NCBI GenBank assembly: GCA_027604665.1
Contig: JADGIZ010000164.1
Span: forward strand, 1-21,892
Source: Polyrhizophydium stewartii
Taxonomy: Eukaryota; Chytridiomycota; Chytridiomycetes; Rhizophydiales
DNA length: 21,892 nt
Reading direction: 5' to 3'
Shown: positions 1-7,925 of the stretch, piece by piece
Layout: every line of letters begins with the position of its first letter
Numbering within the stretch: position 1 is the first letter of the stretch
Notes under the pieces: generated by a model
What the model saw: the letters and a program-made list of their open reading frames with translations, nothing else
Told to the model about the DNA's origin: nothing
Database searches by the model: none
Position numbers and translations under genes: made by a program

Positions 1-2247
1 ATGCGATGCGCAGCGACGCCCGCCGGCAGCTTCGTTGCTCTGACCACGGGCGTGCCGCGGGCGTCGCTGCGCATCGCATCGTCGTTCGCAACGGGCTCTC
101 GCATGCACCACGTCCATGTGCAGCAGCAGCTCGCCGGGCTCGACATCGTCAACGCCGTTGCCAACATCAACATCGACGCCCATGGCCGCATCATCTCCAT
201 GGGCCACAACCTGGTGCCGCCTTCGACGCTGCACGCGCTGGGCGTCGGCGCCGCGCCGCCGCCGCCGCAGCAGCACCGCATGCGCGACCAGACGCCGCTG
301 CTGGTGCAGGGCGACGCCGTCGCCCAGGCTGCCATCGGCGCGGCGGCCGCCAGTGGCAGCGGCGCCGCGGCGCAGTCGATGCCGCGCGAGCTGGACCGCA
401 TCGCGCTGTCGCCGCTCGACGCCGTGCTCGCCGCCAGCGCATATCTGGGGCTCGACGCCGATGCCGCGCACATGGCGCAGTCGCTTGCGCCGCAGCGCGA
501 CGACGACGACGGCCACGCCTTCTATGTCGTGCAGGGAGCGCCGCGCGCAATCAAGGACGTGCCCGTCAAGCTCAAGTTCGTGCAGACCGACGGCGGCCGT
601 GCGCTGGCGCCGGTGTGGGACCTTGTCATGGACATCGACACAAACTGGTTCCATATCCAGGTCGATGCGCGCACGGGCCAGGTCATGGCGCTCATCGACT
701 GGGTCAGCGGCGCCACATACAACGTCTATCCGCTCGGCGTCAACGACCCGGACTCGGGCAAGCGCTCCGTGGTGGTCAACCCAGAGCACCCAGTCGCGAG
801 CCCCAAGGTGCGTGCGATGAGCGGCTGCTGCGATGAGCGGCTGCTGCGATGGCGACCCCGGCCGCGATGCTGACCCCGGCCGCGCACGGCCTCCATGCAC
901 CTGCATCCCACACAGGGCTGGCACTCCAAGTTCGCCAAGGGCAAGACGGCCGGCGAATACAACGTCACGTCCGGCAACAACGTCTTTGCGCAGGACAACC
1001 CGGACGGCGGCAGCAGCTGGCGCAACAACTACCGGCCCAGCGGCGGCGCCGACCTCGTCTTCGACTTCCCGGCCAACCTCACGCGCCAGCCGTCGACCTA
1101 CATCGACGCGGCCATCACGAACCTCTTCTATTACAACAACATCATGCACGACCTGTTCTACGTTTACGGCTTCGACGAGGTCGCCGGCAACTTCCAGATG
1201 GACAACTTTGGCAAGGGCGGCAAGGGCAACGACGCCGTCATCGCCAACGCGCAGGACGGGTCCGGATACAACAACGCCAACTTTGCGACGCCGCCCGACG
1301 GCCAGCAGGGCCGCATGCGCATGTATGTGTGGACAGTGACCAAGCCCAACCGCGACGGCGACCTCGAGGGCGGCATCATCATCCACGAGTATGCGCACGG
1401 CATCTCGACGCGGCTGACGGGCGGACCCAGCAACTCGGGCTGCCTCGGCTGGGGCGAGAGCGGCGGCATGGGCGAGGGCTGGGGCGACTTCTTTGCGACC
1501 ATTTTGCGCATGACGCCCAACTCGACGGCCGCCGAGGACTTTGGCATGGGCAACTACGCCAGCGGCAGCAAGCGCGGCATCCGCAAGTATGCGTACTCGA
1601 CGTCGCTCGAGACAAACCCGTCGACATACGGCTTTGTGCAGAAGCCCGACTACTGGGAGGTGCACGCAAAGGGCGAGGTGTGGGCCGAGATCCTGTTCGA
1701 GTACTATTGGGCTCTCGTCGAGAAGCACGGCTTCGAGCCCGACTGGTTCAACATCGACACGTCGAGCGGCAGCCTCAAGGGCCTCGCCGGCAACAAGCTT
1801 GCGCTGCAGCTTGTTGTCGACGGGCTCAAGCTGCAGCCGTGCTATCCGAGCTTTGTGGATGCGCGCGATGCGATCCTGCTCGCCGACCAGACGGGCACCA
1901 ACGGCGAGAACCAGTGCACGATCTGGGCGGCGTTTGCCAAGCGCGGGCTGGGTCTCAATGCGGTCTCTGGCGGCGAGGAGTCGTTTGACGTGCCTGAAGA
2001 GTGTGCGCCGCCCAAGGATCCCAAGAAGCCCAAAGAGCCCAAGGAGCCCAAGGACCCCATGCCAGAGCCGCAGCCAGAGCCCGAGCCCGAGCCGCAGCCA
2101 GAGCCCACGCCTGAGCCGCCCAAGGAGCCCAAGAAGCCAAAGCACCCCAAGGAGCCCAAGAAGCCCAAGAAGCCGCCGCACAAGAAGCCAGGCGAGACGC
2201 ACAAGCCGCTCAGACCCGTCAACGACGACGGCGTGATCTGGTTCTGA
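1..2247 (+). CDS. Fungalysin, M36 zinc metallopeptidase, 5' partial, two exons visible
   Basis: Secreted zinc endopeptidase of the fungalysin family, made as a zymogen. Exon 1 (1-807) holds the propeptide: an FTP-like segment around HVHVQQQLAGLDIVNA (nt 106-153) and a PepSY-like segment ending ASPK. Exon 2 (916-2247) begins GWHS and holds the catalytic domain, with AITNLFYYNNIMHD (about nt 1111-1152), the zinc motif HEYAHGIS at 1384-1407 (two His ligands and the catalytic Glu) and the third-ligand motif GGMGEGWGDFF (Glu at 1474-1476). The intron 808-915 (GTGCGT donor, CTGAC at 870-874, CACAG acceptor) joins K to G in phase 0. Unspliced, the first frame stops at 871-873. From about nt 2005 the protein ends in an 80-residue Pro/Lys/Glu tail made of KEPK, PKKPK and PEPQPEPE units, which classical fungalysins lack. 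It may bind wall polymers, but that is a guess. No signal peptide is visible and the FTP segment starts too early, so the true start lies upstream of the window. Confidence 0.93.
816..883 (+). repeat. Two adjacent tandem duplications filling a fungalysin intron
   Basis: The 108-bp intron is largely built of duplications. The unit gatgagcggctgctgc occurs at 816-831 and again at 832-847 without change. It is followed by gatggcgaccccggccgc at 848-865 and gatgctgaccccggccgc at 866-883, which differ by two bases. The second copy of the second unit supplies the CTGAC branch point; the first copy reads gcgac there. Confidence 0.9.
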
Positions 2248-2578
2248 GGCGGGCGGCATCAGCCGACCCGCGGACAGCGAGCGCTCGCGGCTTGTTTGGC
2301 GGCCGCTCGCAGCCATTCCATCGCCGCGTGGCTGTGTTGTGCCGGCCGCAGCGGCCGCCGATTGTCGCCGACGGCGCGGCGGCCGTGGCGAGGCCGAATG
2401 AAGCCACTCGATCGGCACCCGCGCCGCCGTCGCCGCAGCGGAGCGGGCCTTTGGGGCGGAGCTGGCCGCCGCCGCCTTCCCGCCGTCGAGTCAGCCGCGT
2501 CAGCGGCAGAGACAAAATCGCGGCTTCGCCCGCCAGCCACCGCCCGCCAACCCCGCACCGCCGCCGCAGCCGCAGCCC
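2248..2578. other. Intergenic: fungalysin 3' flank and promoter side of the R3H gene
   Basis: GC-rich spacer between two plus-strand genes. Long open frames on both strands here look like composition artefacts of Arg/Pro/Ala-rich translation. I see no canonical AATAAA, TATA box or repeat. A start codon at 2296 opens a frame that also covers exon 2 of the next gene, but the spliced start at 2579 is better supported. Confidence 0.5.
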
Positions 2579-4012
2579 ATGGCCGTCACCAGCGCCCCCG
2601 TCGCCGCCGCCAAGTGCGTGCCGCATGCGCGCCGGCGGACGCTGCCCGCTTGCATGCGCCATGCTGCATGCTGACGCCGCGCAGCCCGCACTCGCCGTCG
2701 GCCTCAGCGCTGCTCGCCGCCGAGGCCGCCCGACCCGCCGCGGCCGACCCCCAGGCGGAGCGCACGGCGCCGCGCACGCCTCGCCGCCGGTGGTGGTGGA
2801 TCCAGCGGTGAGCGCCTGTCCGCGTGCGTGCCGCCAGCGGCGTGCGGCGGCCGCATGGGCTGACGGGCGGCATGCAGCGACTCGCTCGCGCGGCGGCTGT
2901 TCATCGGCAAGCCGGGCTCCCGCCGCCGCAACCGCCACGACAACAACACACTCGCCGACCACCCGATGCGGCCGGCCGACGACCCGACGTTTGTGTTCGA
3001 CGCCGACCGCGAGCCCGGGCCGTGTTACGACATGCCGCGCGAGCCGACGGTCTTCAGCGACATTGCCTTCTCGCCGCTGCGCAAGGCGCTGGTCGGCGTC
3101 AGCCCCGAAGTGGTGCTGCGCGGCGAGCCGGCCGCGGCCGCCGCCCCGCCCGCCGCCGCCTCTGCCGCCCGGCTCGCCCGCCGCGCAGCCGCGGCAGCGG
3201 CCGCCGAGCAGCGCGGCTTCGCAGCCGCCAAGCCCGCCGAGCCTGCTGCGGCCACGCCGGCACCGCCTGCCATCGCGGCGGCCGGCCCCGCCCACCTCAA
3301 GAGAGCCGACCGCCGCCTGCGCCAGCACCTGCGCCGTGTGCCGTGCGACCAGGACATGCTGCGGCGCTTCGAGGCGTCGCTGGTGGAGTTTGTGACCGAG
3401 TCGCTGGGCCGCACCCCGGCCGCGCCTGCTGTGCCGCTGCTGTCTGCGGGCCGTGCCGACCTCGTGCCAAGCTCCGACGACTCAGACGCCGAGGCCGCCG
3501 CACGTGCCGCCACAGCCGATCCAGATGCCGCCGATGCCGCCGTGCCCCGCGCCGATGCGCCGCCGTGCTCGTCGGCGTCGAGCGCCTCTGCTGCCGATGC
3601 TCGCAGCGTGCAGTCGGTCGACTCGGACGACCTGTGGGATGTGCCCGCGGGCAGCGACATCGACGACGGCTGGGTGCGGCTCGGCGCCGATGGCGAGGTC
3701 GCTTCGGTGGCTGAGCAGGCCGCCACGCCCGCCAGGGCAGCAGCCGCAGCAGCCGAGCCCGTCACCGTTGCGGCGGCGCTGGCCGATGCGGCCGTGCCTG
3801 CCGAGATGGAACTCGAGATCACCAGCCCGTTCCTGCGGCTGCTGGTGCACGCAATGGCGCGGTACTACATGCTCGTGTCCAACAGCCGCGACGCCGCCGA
3901 CGGCAGGCGCATCACGGTCATCAAGAACCCGTTCTCGCCGGCGCATCCAGCGTCTCGCGCGGCCAGATATGTGTTCCCGACGACGTCGTTTGCCGACCAT
4001 CTGTTTGGATGA
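2579..4012 (+). CDS. R3H-domain protein, R3HDM4-like, three exons
   Basis: Predicted 430-residue protein. Exons are 2579-2613, 2685-2807 and 2878-4012. The introns are 71 bp (GTGCGT, CTGAC at 2671-2675, GCAG) and 70 bp (GTGAGC, CTGAC at 2860-2864, GCAG), and both keep frame. The second splice joins WWWIQ to RDSLARRLFIGKPGSRRR (residues 53-70), a basic block like the N-terminal R3H-associated region. Residues 136-190 are Ala-rich. A helix at about 193-232 (RRLRQHLRRVPCD) and the C-terminus at 361-430 (SPFLRLLVHAMARYY, then a basic strand and FADHLF) resemble the ends of metazoan R3HDM4, where an R3H fold is expected to bind single-stranded nucleic acid. An acidic, Ser-rich linker lies between them. 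A sequence starting at the ATG at 2966 would lose the conserved basic block. The family assignment is by eye; the exact function is unknown. Confidence 0.75.
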
Positions 4013-4588
4013 GCAGCCGCCATGCGATCGGCCACCACGCCGCCTCACGCACCTGGGCCGCACTGAGCGCGCCGCACTGCCACTCCCATGCAAGTTCCCC
4101 GCACGCACCGATCTCGTGCGGTTGCTTGTCGGGCTGCTTTTTGCAAGTGTTCGGTTGGCGTGCGGCAGTCGTGCTCGATGCCGCCCAGCCGCCTCGGCGT
4201 CGCCCAGCCTCTCTCTGATGGTTCCTGTGTCTTTCCCGCCTGCATCATTCCCACGCACCCCCACACTCGCTTTCTGTGTTCTTCTCTTGCTTCTTGACGC
4301 TCATGTGCGTCGTTCTGCGGCCGCCAGCCGCCGCAGACGGCCGCCACGCCTTGCCGCCACTCGGCCGTCCGCACAGCATCCAAGTTCCATGTCACTCGGC
4401 CGCCCCGTTGTCTCGGTGCCACTCAACGAGAGACGCTGCCGCATCGCACCATGCCATCTTGATTGCGTCCTGCTTTCTCGCAGCACGCACGCGGCCGCCA
4501 TGTGCACGCCATCTCGAATACACATGTGCATGAACAACACCACACGCAGCTGTTTATGGATCTGCATGGCGGGGCGATGGCCGGTGGA
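4013..4588. other. Intergenic: convergent 3' flanks
   Basis: Spacer between the R3H gene and the small minus-strand reading frame. It is visibly poorer in GC than the coding regions, with pyrimidine-rich tracts at about 4195-4300 and an AT-richer patch at 4510-4560, as expected of 3' UTR sequence. Plus-strand open frames here show no recognisable domain and no third-position bias I would trust. Confidence 0.45.
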
Positions 4589-4915
4589 TCAGCCCACGCG
4601 CTTGGCGAGCATGCGCAGCTCCTCCTGCAGGCTGGCGGCCCGCGCCTGCAGCAGCGCGAGGCGGGCGTGGCTCTCGCGGGTGCGGCACACGGACACGCGC
4701 GCATCGCACCAGGCGCTGCGCATCTGCATCTGCGTCGACCGCAGGTTCGGCAGCGACGACGTGCGCAGCGCGGCAGTCATGCTGCGTGCAGCGTCGTTGT
4801 CGCCTGAATGCCAGTTGGCGGTGGGCCAGGCTCCTCATCCATCTCGTTTTCAGCCTTTTTGCCAAGGCAAGCTGCCGTATGGACACATCTCGAGGAAACC
4901 AGGGGCAGCGGGCAT
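4589..4915 (-). CDS. Possible small coiled-coil protein, 63-76 residues
   Basis: An open frame starting at the ATG at 4780 and stopping at 4589 encodes 63 residues ending in a heptad-like helix (ARLALLQARAASLQEELRML). Upstream, a splice would join ATG CCC GCT GCC CCT G (4915-4900) to an exon starting at 4803, using an intron at 4804-4899 with a weak GTTTCC donor and a TTCAG acceptor. The phase fits and gives a 76-residue protein beginning MPAAPGDNDAARSM. The short length and coiled coil recall small subunits of vesicle-tethering or kinetochore-type complexes, but I do not recognise the family. The AT-richer sequence just beyond the stop fits a 3' UTR. The frame could still be chance in GC-rich DNA. 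Confidence 0.35.
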
Positions 4916-5215
4916 GATCAAGCCACGCGAGCTTCAATCGCATCCCGACGGCTCAGGACTCCCCTTCGTGTCTGTGCCACACCGGTCCCCATGACCGCAT
5001 GCGGCTGGTTTGCGATACTCGCAGGCCAACGCGGGTGACCCACCGCATCGGCGTTACGGCATCGCCACACCCCCTGTGCTTGGCGCCGCCGCCGCTGCGG
5101 TCGCCGCGGCATCTGCCCGCCGTCGCACAAAAGCAGGCCCGCCGCCGCCCTCGACTCCCCCGCCTGCCAAGTCGCGGCATCGACCCGCTGCGGCAGCCTC
5201 CGTTCCGCACCCAGC
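4916..5215. other. Intergenic: promoter region of the Ser/Thr-rich surface gene
   Basis: If the minus-strand small gene is real, this is a 300-bp divergent promoter. I see no TATA box or repeat. The stretch 5080-5215 is rich in ccgcc-type sequence and pyrimidines, as in the leader before the other surface gene. Confidence 0.4.
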
Positions 5216-6976
5216 ATGCGCGCTGCCACCGCCCTTCGACCAGCGCTGCTGCTCCTCGCCGCGCTCAGAGCCGCCGCTCTCGTCATGTGGGTGCCCCGTC
5301 CCTCGCTTTGGCGTGTCTTTGCGGCTTACCTGACGGCCGTCCTGCCCGCATCCAGCCCCGGCGTCGTCCTGCCTGACGGCACAGTGGTGGAAATCGACCC
5401 CCAGAGCATCGTACTGCCTCCGCTGAGCAGCTCAAGCTCGTTGGAGGCGCAGCCGTCGTCCTCGGAGCCCGCGCCGTTGCCGTCGTCCTCGGAGCCCGCG
5501 CCGTTGCCGTCGTCCTCGGAGCCCGTGTCGTTGCCGCAGACGTCGTCGTCGGCGGCGTCGGAGTCTGTCCCTTCGGAGTCGCCATCTGAGTCGCCGATAT
5601 CGTCGGAGCAAGCGGCTGCTTCTTCCGCCCCGACATCGGGACCCACGACAGATGCGGCGGCAACAAGTGAGCCTGCGGCAACGACGGACGCCGCAGCATC
5701 GACATCGCCATCAGCGAGCGTCGGCGATCCGATCTCGCAGGAGGCTACCGGCGAGTCCGTGTCGCCGCCGTCGCCAACGTCGACCTCAAGCGAGCCTGCC
5801 GGCACGTCGTCCGCGACACTCGACATCGTATCGTCGTCGCCCAGCGTCGAATCCTCGGCCTCGCCGGCACTCGAATCGGCATCGCCAACGGTCCTCGCTG
5901 CACCCGCTTTGACAGTCTCTCAGCAAGATCCAGCCACAGTGTCGGCCTCGCAAGCAGTGGCTTCGACCACTGCTCAAGAGCAGAGCAGCATTGACGCCAG
6001 CCCCACGCAGCAGTCGCCGACGGACTCGACTGCACTTGTCATCGCAACCAGCACGTCGAGTAGCTCACCGGCATCGTCATCGATCGAGGCGTCGGGCACC
6101 ACTTTGATTGAGCTCGGCTCGACGGGCAGCACGGCGACTTCGTCGGGCAGCACAGCGACTTTGACGAGCGGCGCCACGACTTCGGCAACAAAACAGACCT
6201 CGGCTCCAAGCGCCTCTCCAGTCGCCAACGCAACGGGAAGCAAGAGCACAAGCGCAACGAGCAGCAAGACCACCAGCGCAACGAGCACTACTGCCAGCGG
6301 AACGAACAGCAAGCCCGCAACGTCTACATCAAGCCCTGCATCTGCTTCGACTGCGCCGGCAATCAAATTCGGCAACCCCAGCAAGAGCCTCACGGCATCT
6401 GCGTCGACACCGACGGCAGAGTCAACTTCCGGCTCGTCGACTAGCGCAGATCTGCCTTCCTCGGAATCACTCGTACCAAGCGTCAATCCCAGCGACTTCA
6501 TGATCCTCATGGCGTCGCCACAAGACGAGTCCCTTCCGGTTGCGATGATCATCCTTGCAAGCTCTGCCAGCCCAACACCGCACGGCTCACCAACGCCAGC
6601 ACCGTCGCCCAGTGAGGACTGCGATGATGAAGACATGCCAACCGAGACGGTGCTTCCCGAGTCCGTCAAGCACACCCCCGAGAGCGAGCCGCGCGACACG
6701 CCGTGCTCGACATACGAGCCGATTCCAACGCCGGTGCGCAACAAGGATCAGTACACGCCCATGCCGACGCCGACAGAGACGCCAGACGACGGCGACAACG
6801 ACGACGAGCCCATTGTGAGCGAGACGCACAAAAGCAATCCCGAGAGCACGCCGGGCCTGTCATCCGTCGAAGTGACGACCCTGAGCGGCCCGATCCTCTC
6901 GAGCAGTTTGCGCACGCGCAGCACCGTTCTTGTCAGCATCATGGCTGCCCTTGCCGCTCTCGCCCACCTGTCGTGA
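5216..6976 (+). CDS. Ser/Thr-rich GPI-anchored mucin-like cell-surface protein
   Basis: Low-complexity extracellular protein, likely heavily O-glycosylated and wall or membrane bound. It opens with a hydrophobic signal peptide (ALRPALLLLAALRAAALV). A 69-bp segment, 5287-5355, has a GTGGGT donor, CTGAC at 5330-5334 and a CCAG acceptor, so it is almost surely an intron although it is stop-free and a multiple of three. Removing it gives 563 residues rather than 586 and places the signal peptide next to PGVVLPDGTVVEIDP. The body is Ser/Thr/Pro/Ala-rich, with three SSSEPxxLP repeats (5453-5533), then a Ser/Thr/Lys region (about 6230-6330). An acidic Pro/Thr region follows (6615-6840) with EDCDDEDMPTE and TPMPTPTETP. 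The C-terminus (STVLVSIMAALAALAHLS) is a GPI-attachment-type hydrophobic tail with no basic end. Adhesin and structural wall protein are both possible. Composition, not homology, supports this call. Confidence 0.8.
   Translation: MRAATALRPALLLLAALRAAALVMWVPRPSLWRVFAAYLTAVLPASSPGVVLPDGTVVEIDPQSIVLPPLSSSSSLEAQPSSSEPAPLPSSSEPAPLPSSSEPVSLPQTSSSAASESVPSESPSESPISSEQAAASSAPTSGPTTDAAATSEPAATTDAAASTSPSASVGDPISQEATGESVSPPSPTSTSSEPAGTSSATLDIVSSSPSVESSASPALESASPTVLAAPALTVSQQDPATVSASQAVASTTAQEQSSIDASPTQQSPTDSTALVIATSTSSSSPASSSIEASGTTLIELGSTGSTATSSGSTATLTSGATTSATKQTSAPSASPVANATGSKSTSATSSKTTSATSTTASGTNSKPATSTSSPASASTAPAIKFGNPSKSLTASASTPTAESTSGSSTSADLPSSESLVPSVNPSDFMILMASPQDESLPVAMIILASSASPTPHGSPTPAPSPSEDCDDEDMPTETVLPESVKHTPESEPRDTPCSTYEPIPTPVRNKDQYTPMPTPTETPDDGDNDDEPIVSETHKSNPESTPGLSSVEVTTLSGPILSSSLRTRSTVLVSIMAALAALAHLS
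5453..5533 (+). repeat. 27-bp coding tandem repeat, three copies
   Basis: Units at 5453-5479, 5480-5506 and 5507-5533 each encode one SSSEPxxLP block. The first two are identical at the base level and the third differs at two positions (Ala-Pro becomes Val-Ser). It is a likely site of copy-number variation. Confidence 0.9.
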
Positions 6977-7745
6977 CGAGTGTCTCGGGCAGTGTACATG
7001 GCACCGCAAGTCTTGTGTTTCTCCCAACCGCACTTTCGTTTTCATTCGCCGCCAGCCTCCGCCCCGCCCCGGCCCCCTTTCTCTTGCTCTTACTTGTCCG
7101 CTGCCTCCAGGGCCGATCTTTGCCGCTCGCCCTTGCGGCGCAGCAGGCCGCACGCTGACGGAAGCCGGCGCATCCAGGTCCGTGTCCGGGCTATGCACTC
7201 TGCCACCCGAGCGCGGGCGCTGGATGCCACCTGCTCGCACCATTCAAAACATCGCAATAACAGATCATGACTCGAGTTTGTGTGCGCGAAGATGCGCGGG
7301 GGCTGGCGGAGTGGGCGTTGAACGGAGAGAGAAAGAACGAGCATCTTGCTGCGGCTCGCGGACGAAGCGCGGATCGCGATGCGCCGCGCCCCGGCCCACG
7401 TACTGGTCGGCAGCGCCGCTCGTGCCGCCCGGAGCCGGCGGCGCAGCGCATCGCGGGGATGCCGGCGCACGGCGGCGCCGCGGGCCCGCCCGCCCGTAAT
7501 GCGGGCGCCCGCAGCACCGCCGGCGATGCCGTCGGCGACGGGGCTTACGAGCGGCGTGCGGGCGGGCGCACACAGGCAGCGGTCAGCAGGCGAGCGGCGA
7601 GTGCCACCGCCGGCGGCGGCGGCGGAGAAGCGGGCGGGCGGCAGGGCAGCGCGGCTCCCCCACCTCGGAGACGCCGCCCGGCGGTGGCGCGGGCCGCAGC
7701 GGAGCTTGTCAGGGCCGCAGCGCCCGCTCGCCGCACTCCGCTTGG
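6977..7745. other. Long intergenic region between the two surface-protein genes
   Basis: The 3' flank of the Ser/Thr-rich gene grades into the promoter of the next gene. The first 250 bp are pyrimidine-rich. At 7245-7275 there is a short AT-richer patch containing tgactc, a possible AP-1/Gcn4-type half site (weak). From 7360 to 7740 the sequence is very GC-rich with short ggc/gcc runs. Open frames on both strands are Arg/Ala/Gly-rich and lack domains, so I call no gene. Confidence 0.5.
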
Positions 7746-7754
7746 GATAAAAGG
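7746..7754 (+). promoter_or_regulatory. TATA-like box (gataaaagg)
   Basis: A gataaaagg element stands out in otherwise GC-saturated sequence about 175 bp upstream of the ATG at 7926. A C/T-rich tract at 7901-7919 lies just before the start codon, a layout common in strongly expressed fungal genes. No transcript start can be placed from sequence alone. Confidence 0.5.
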
Positions 7755-7925
7755 CCCCGCGCCGGCCCGTGGGCTGGCGGCACCCCGCGCGCCTCCGGCT
7801 CCCCCGCCCGCCCGAGACCGCTCAGCGTCACCCGGCCCCCGACCACGCCACCGCCCGGAGCCGCCGCCTTCTGTTGCCACCGGACTGTCATACATAGCAA
7901 GCCACCCCCCCCTTTGCCACTCGCC

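Noticed and set aside
849..1988. Long Arg/Gln-rich plus-strand frame across the fungalysin
   Set aside because: It is a shadow in the wrong frame of a clear M36 domain; GC-rich third positions keep alternative frames open.
2219..3328. 369-residue minus-strand frame opposite the R3H gene
   Set aside because: Low-complexity Arg/Ala/Gly composition without a domain, and it overlaps well-supported exons on the plus strand.
3453..4994. 513-residue plus-strand frame running from the R3H gene into the intergenic region
   Set aside because: Its first part is a frame shadow of the R3H exon and its last part shows no domain or coding bias.
5974..6744. 256-residue minus-strand hydrophobic frame opposite the Ser/Thr-rich gene
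   Set aside because: Antisense reading of Ser/Thr/Ala repeats produces Val/Leu/Ala-rich protein; no helical topology or family signature supports it.
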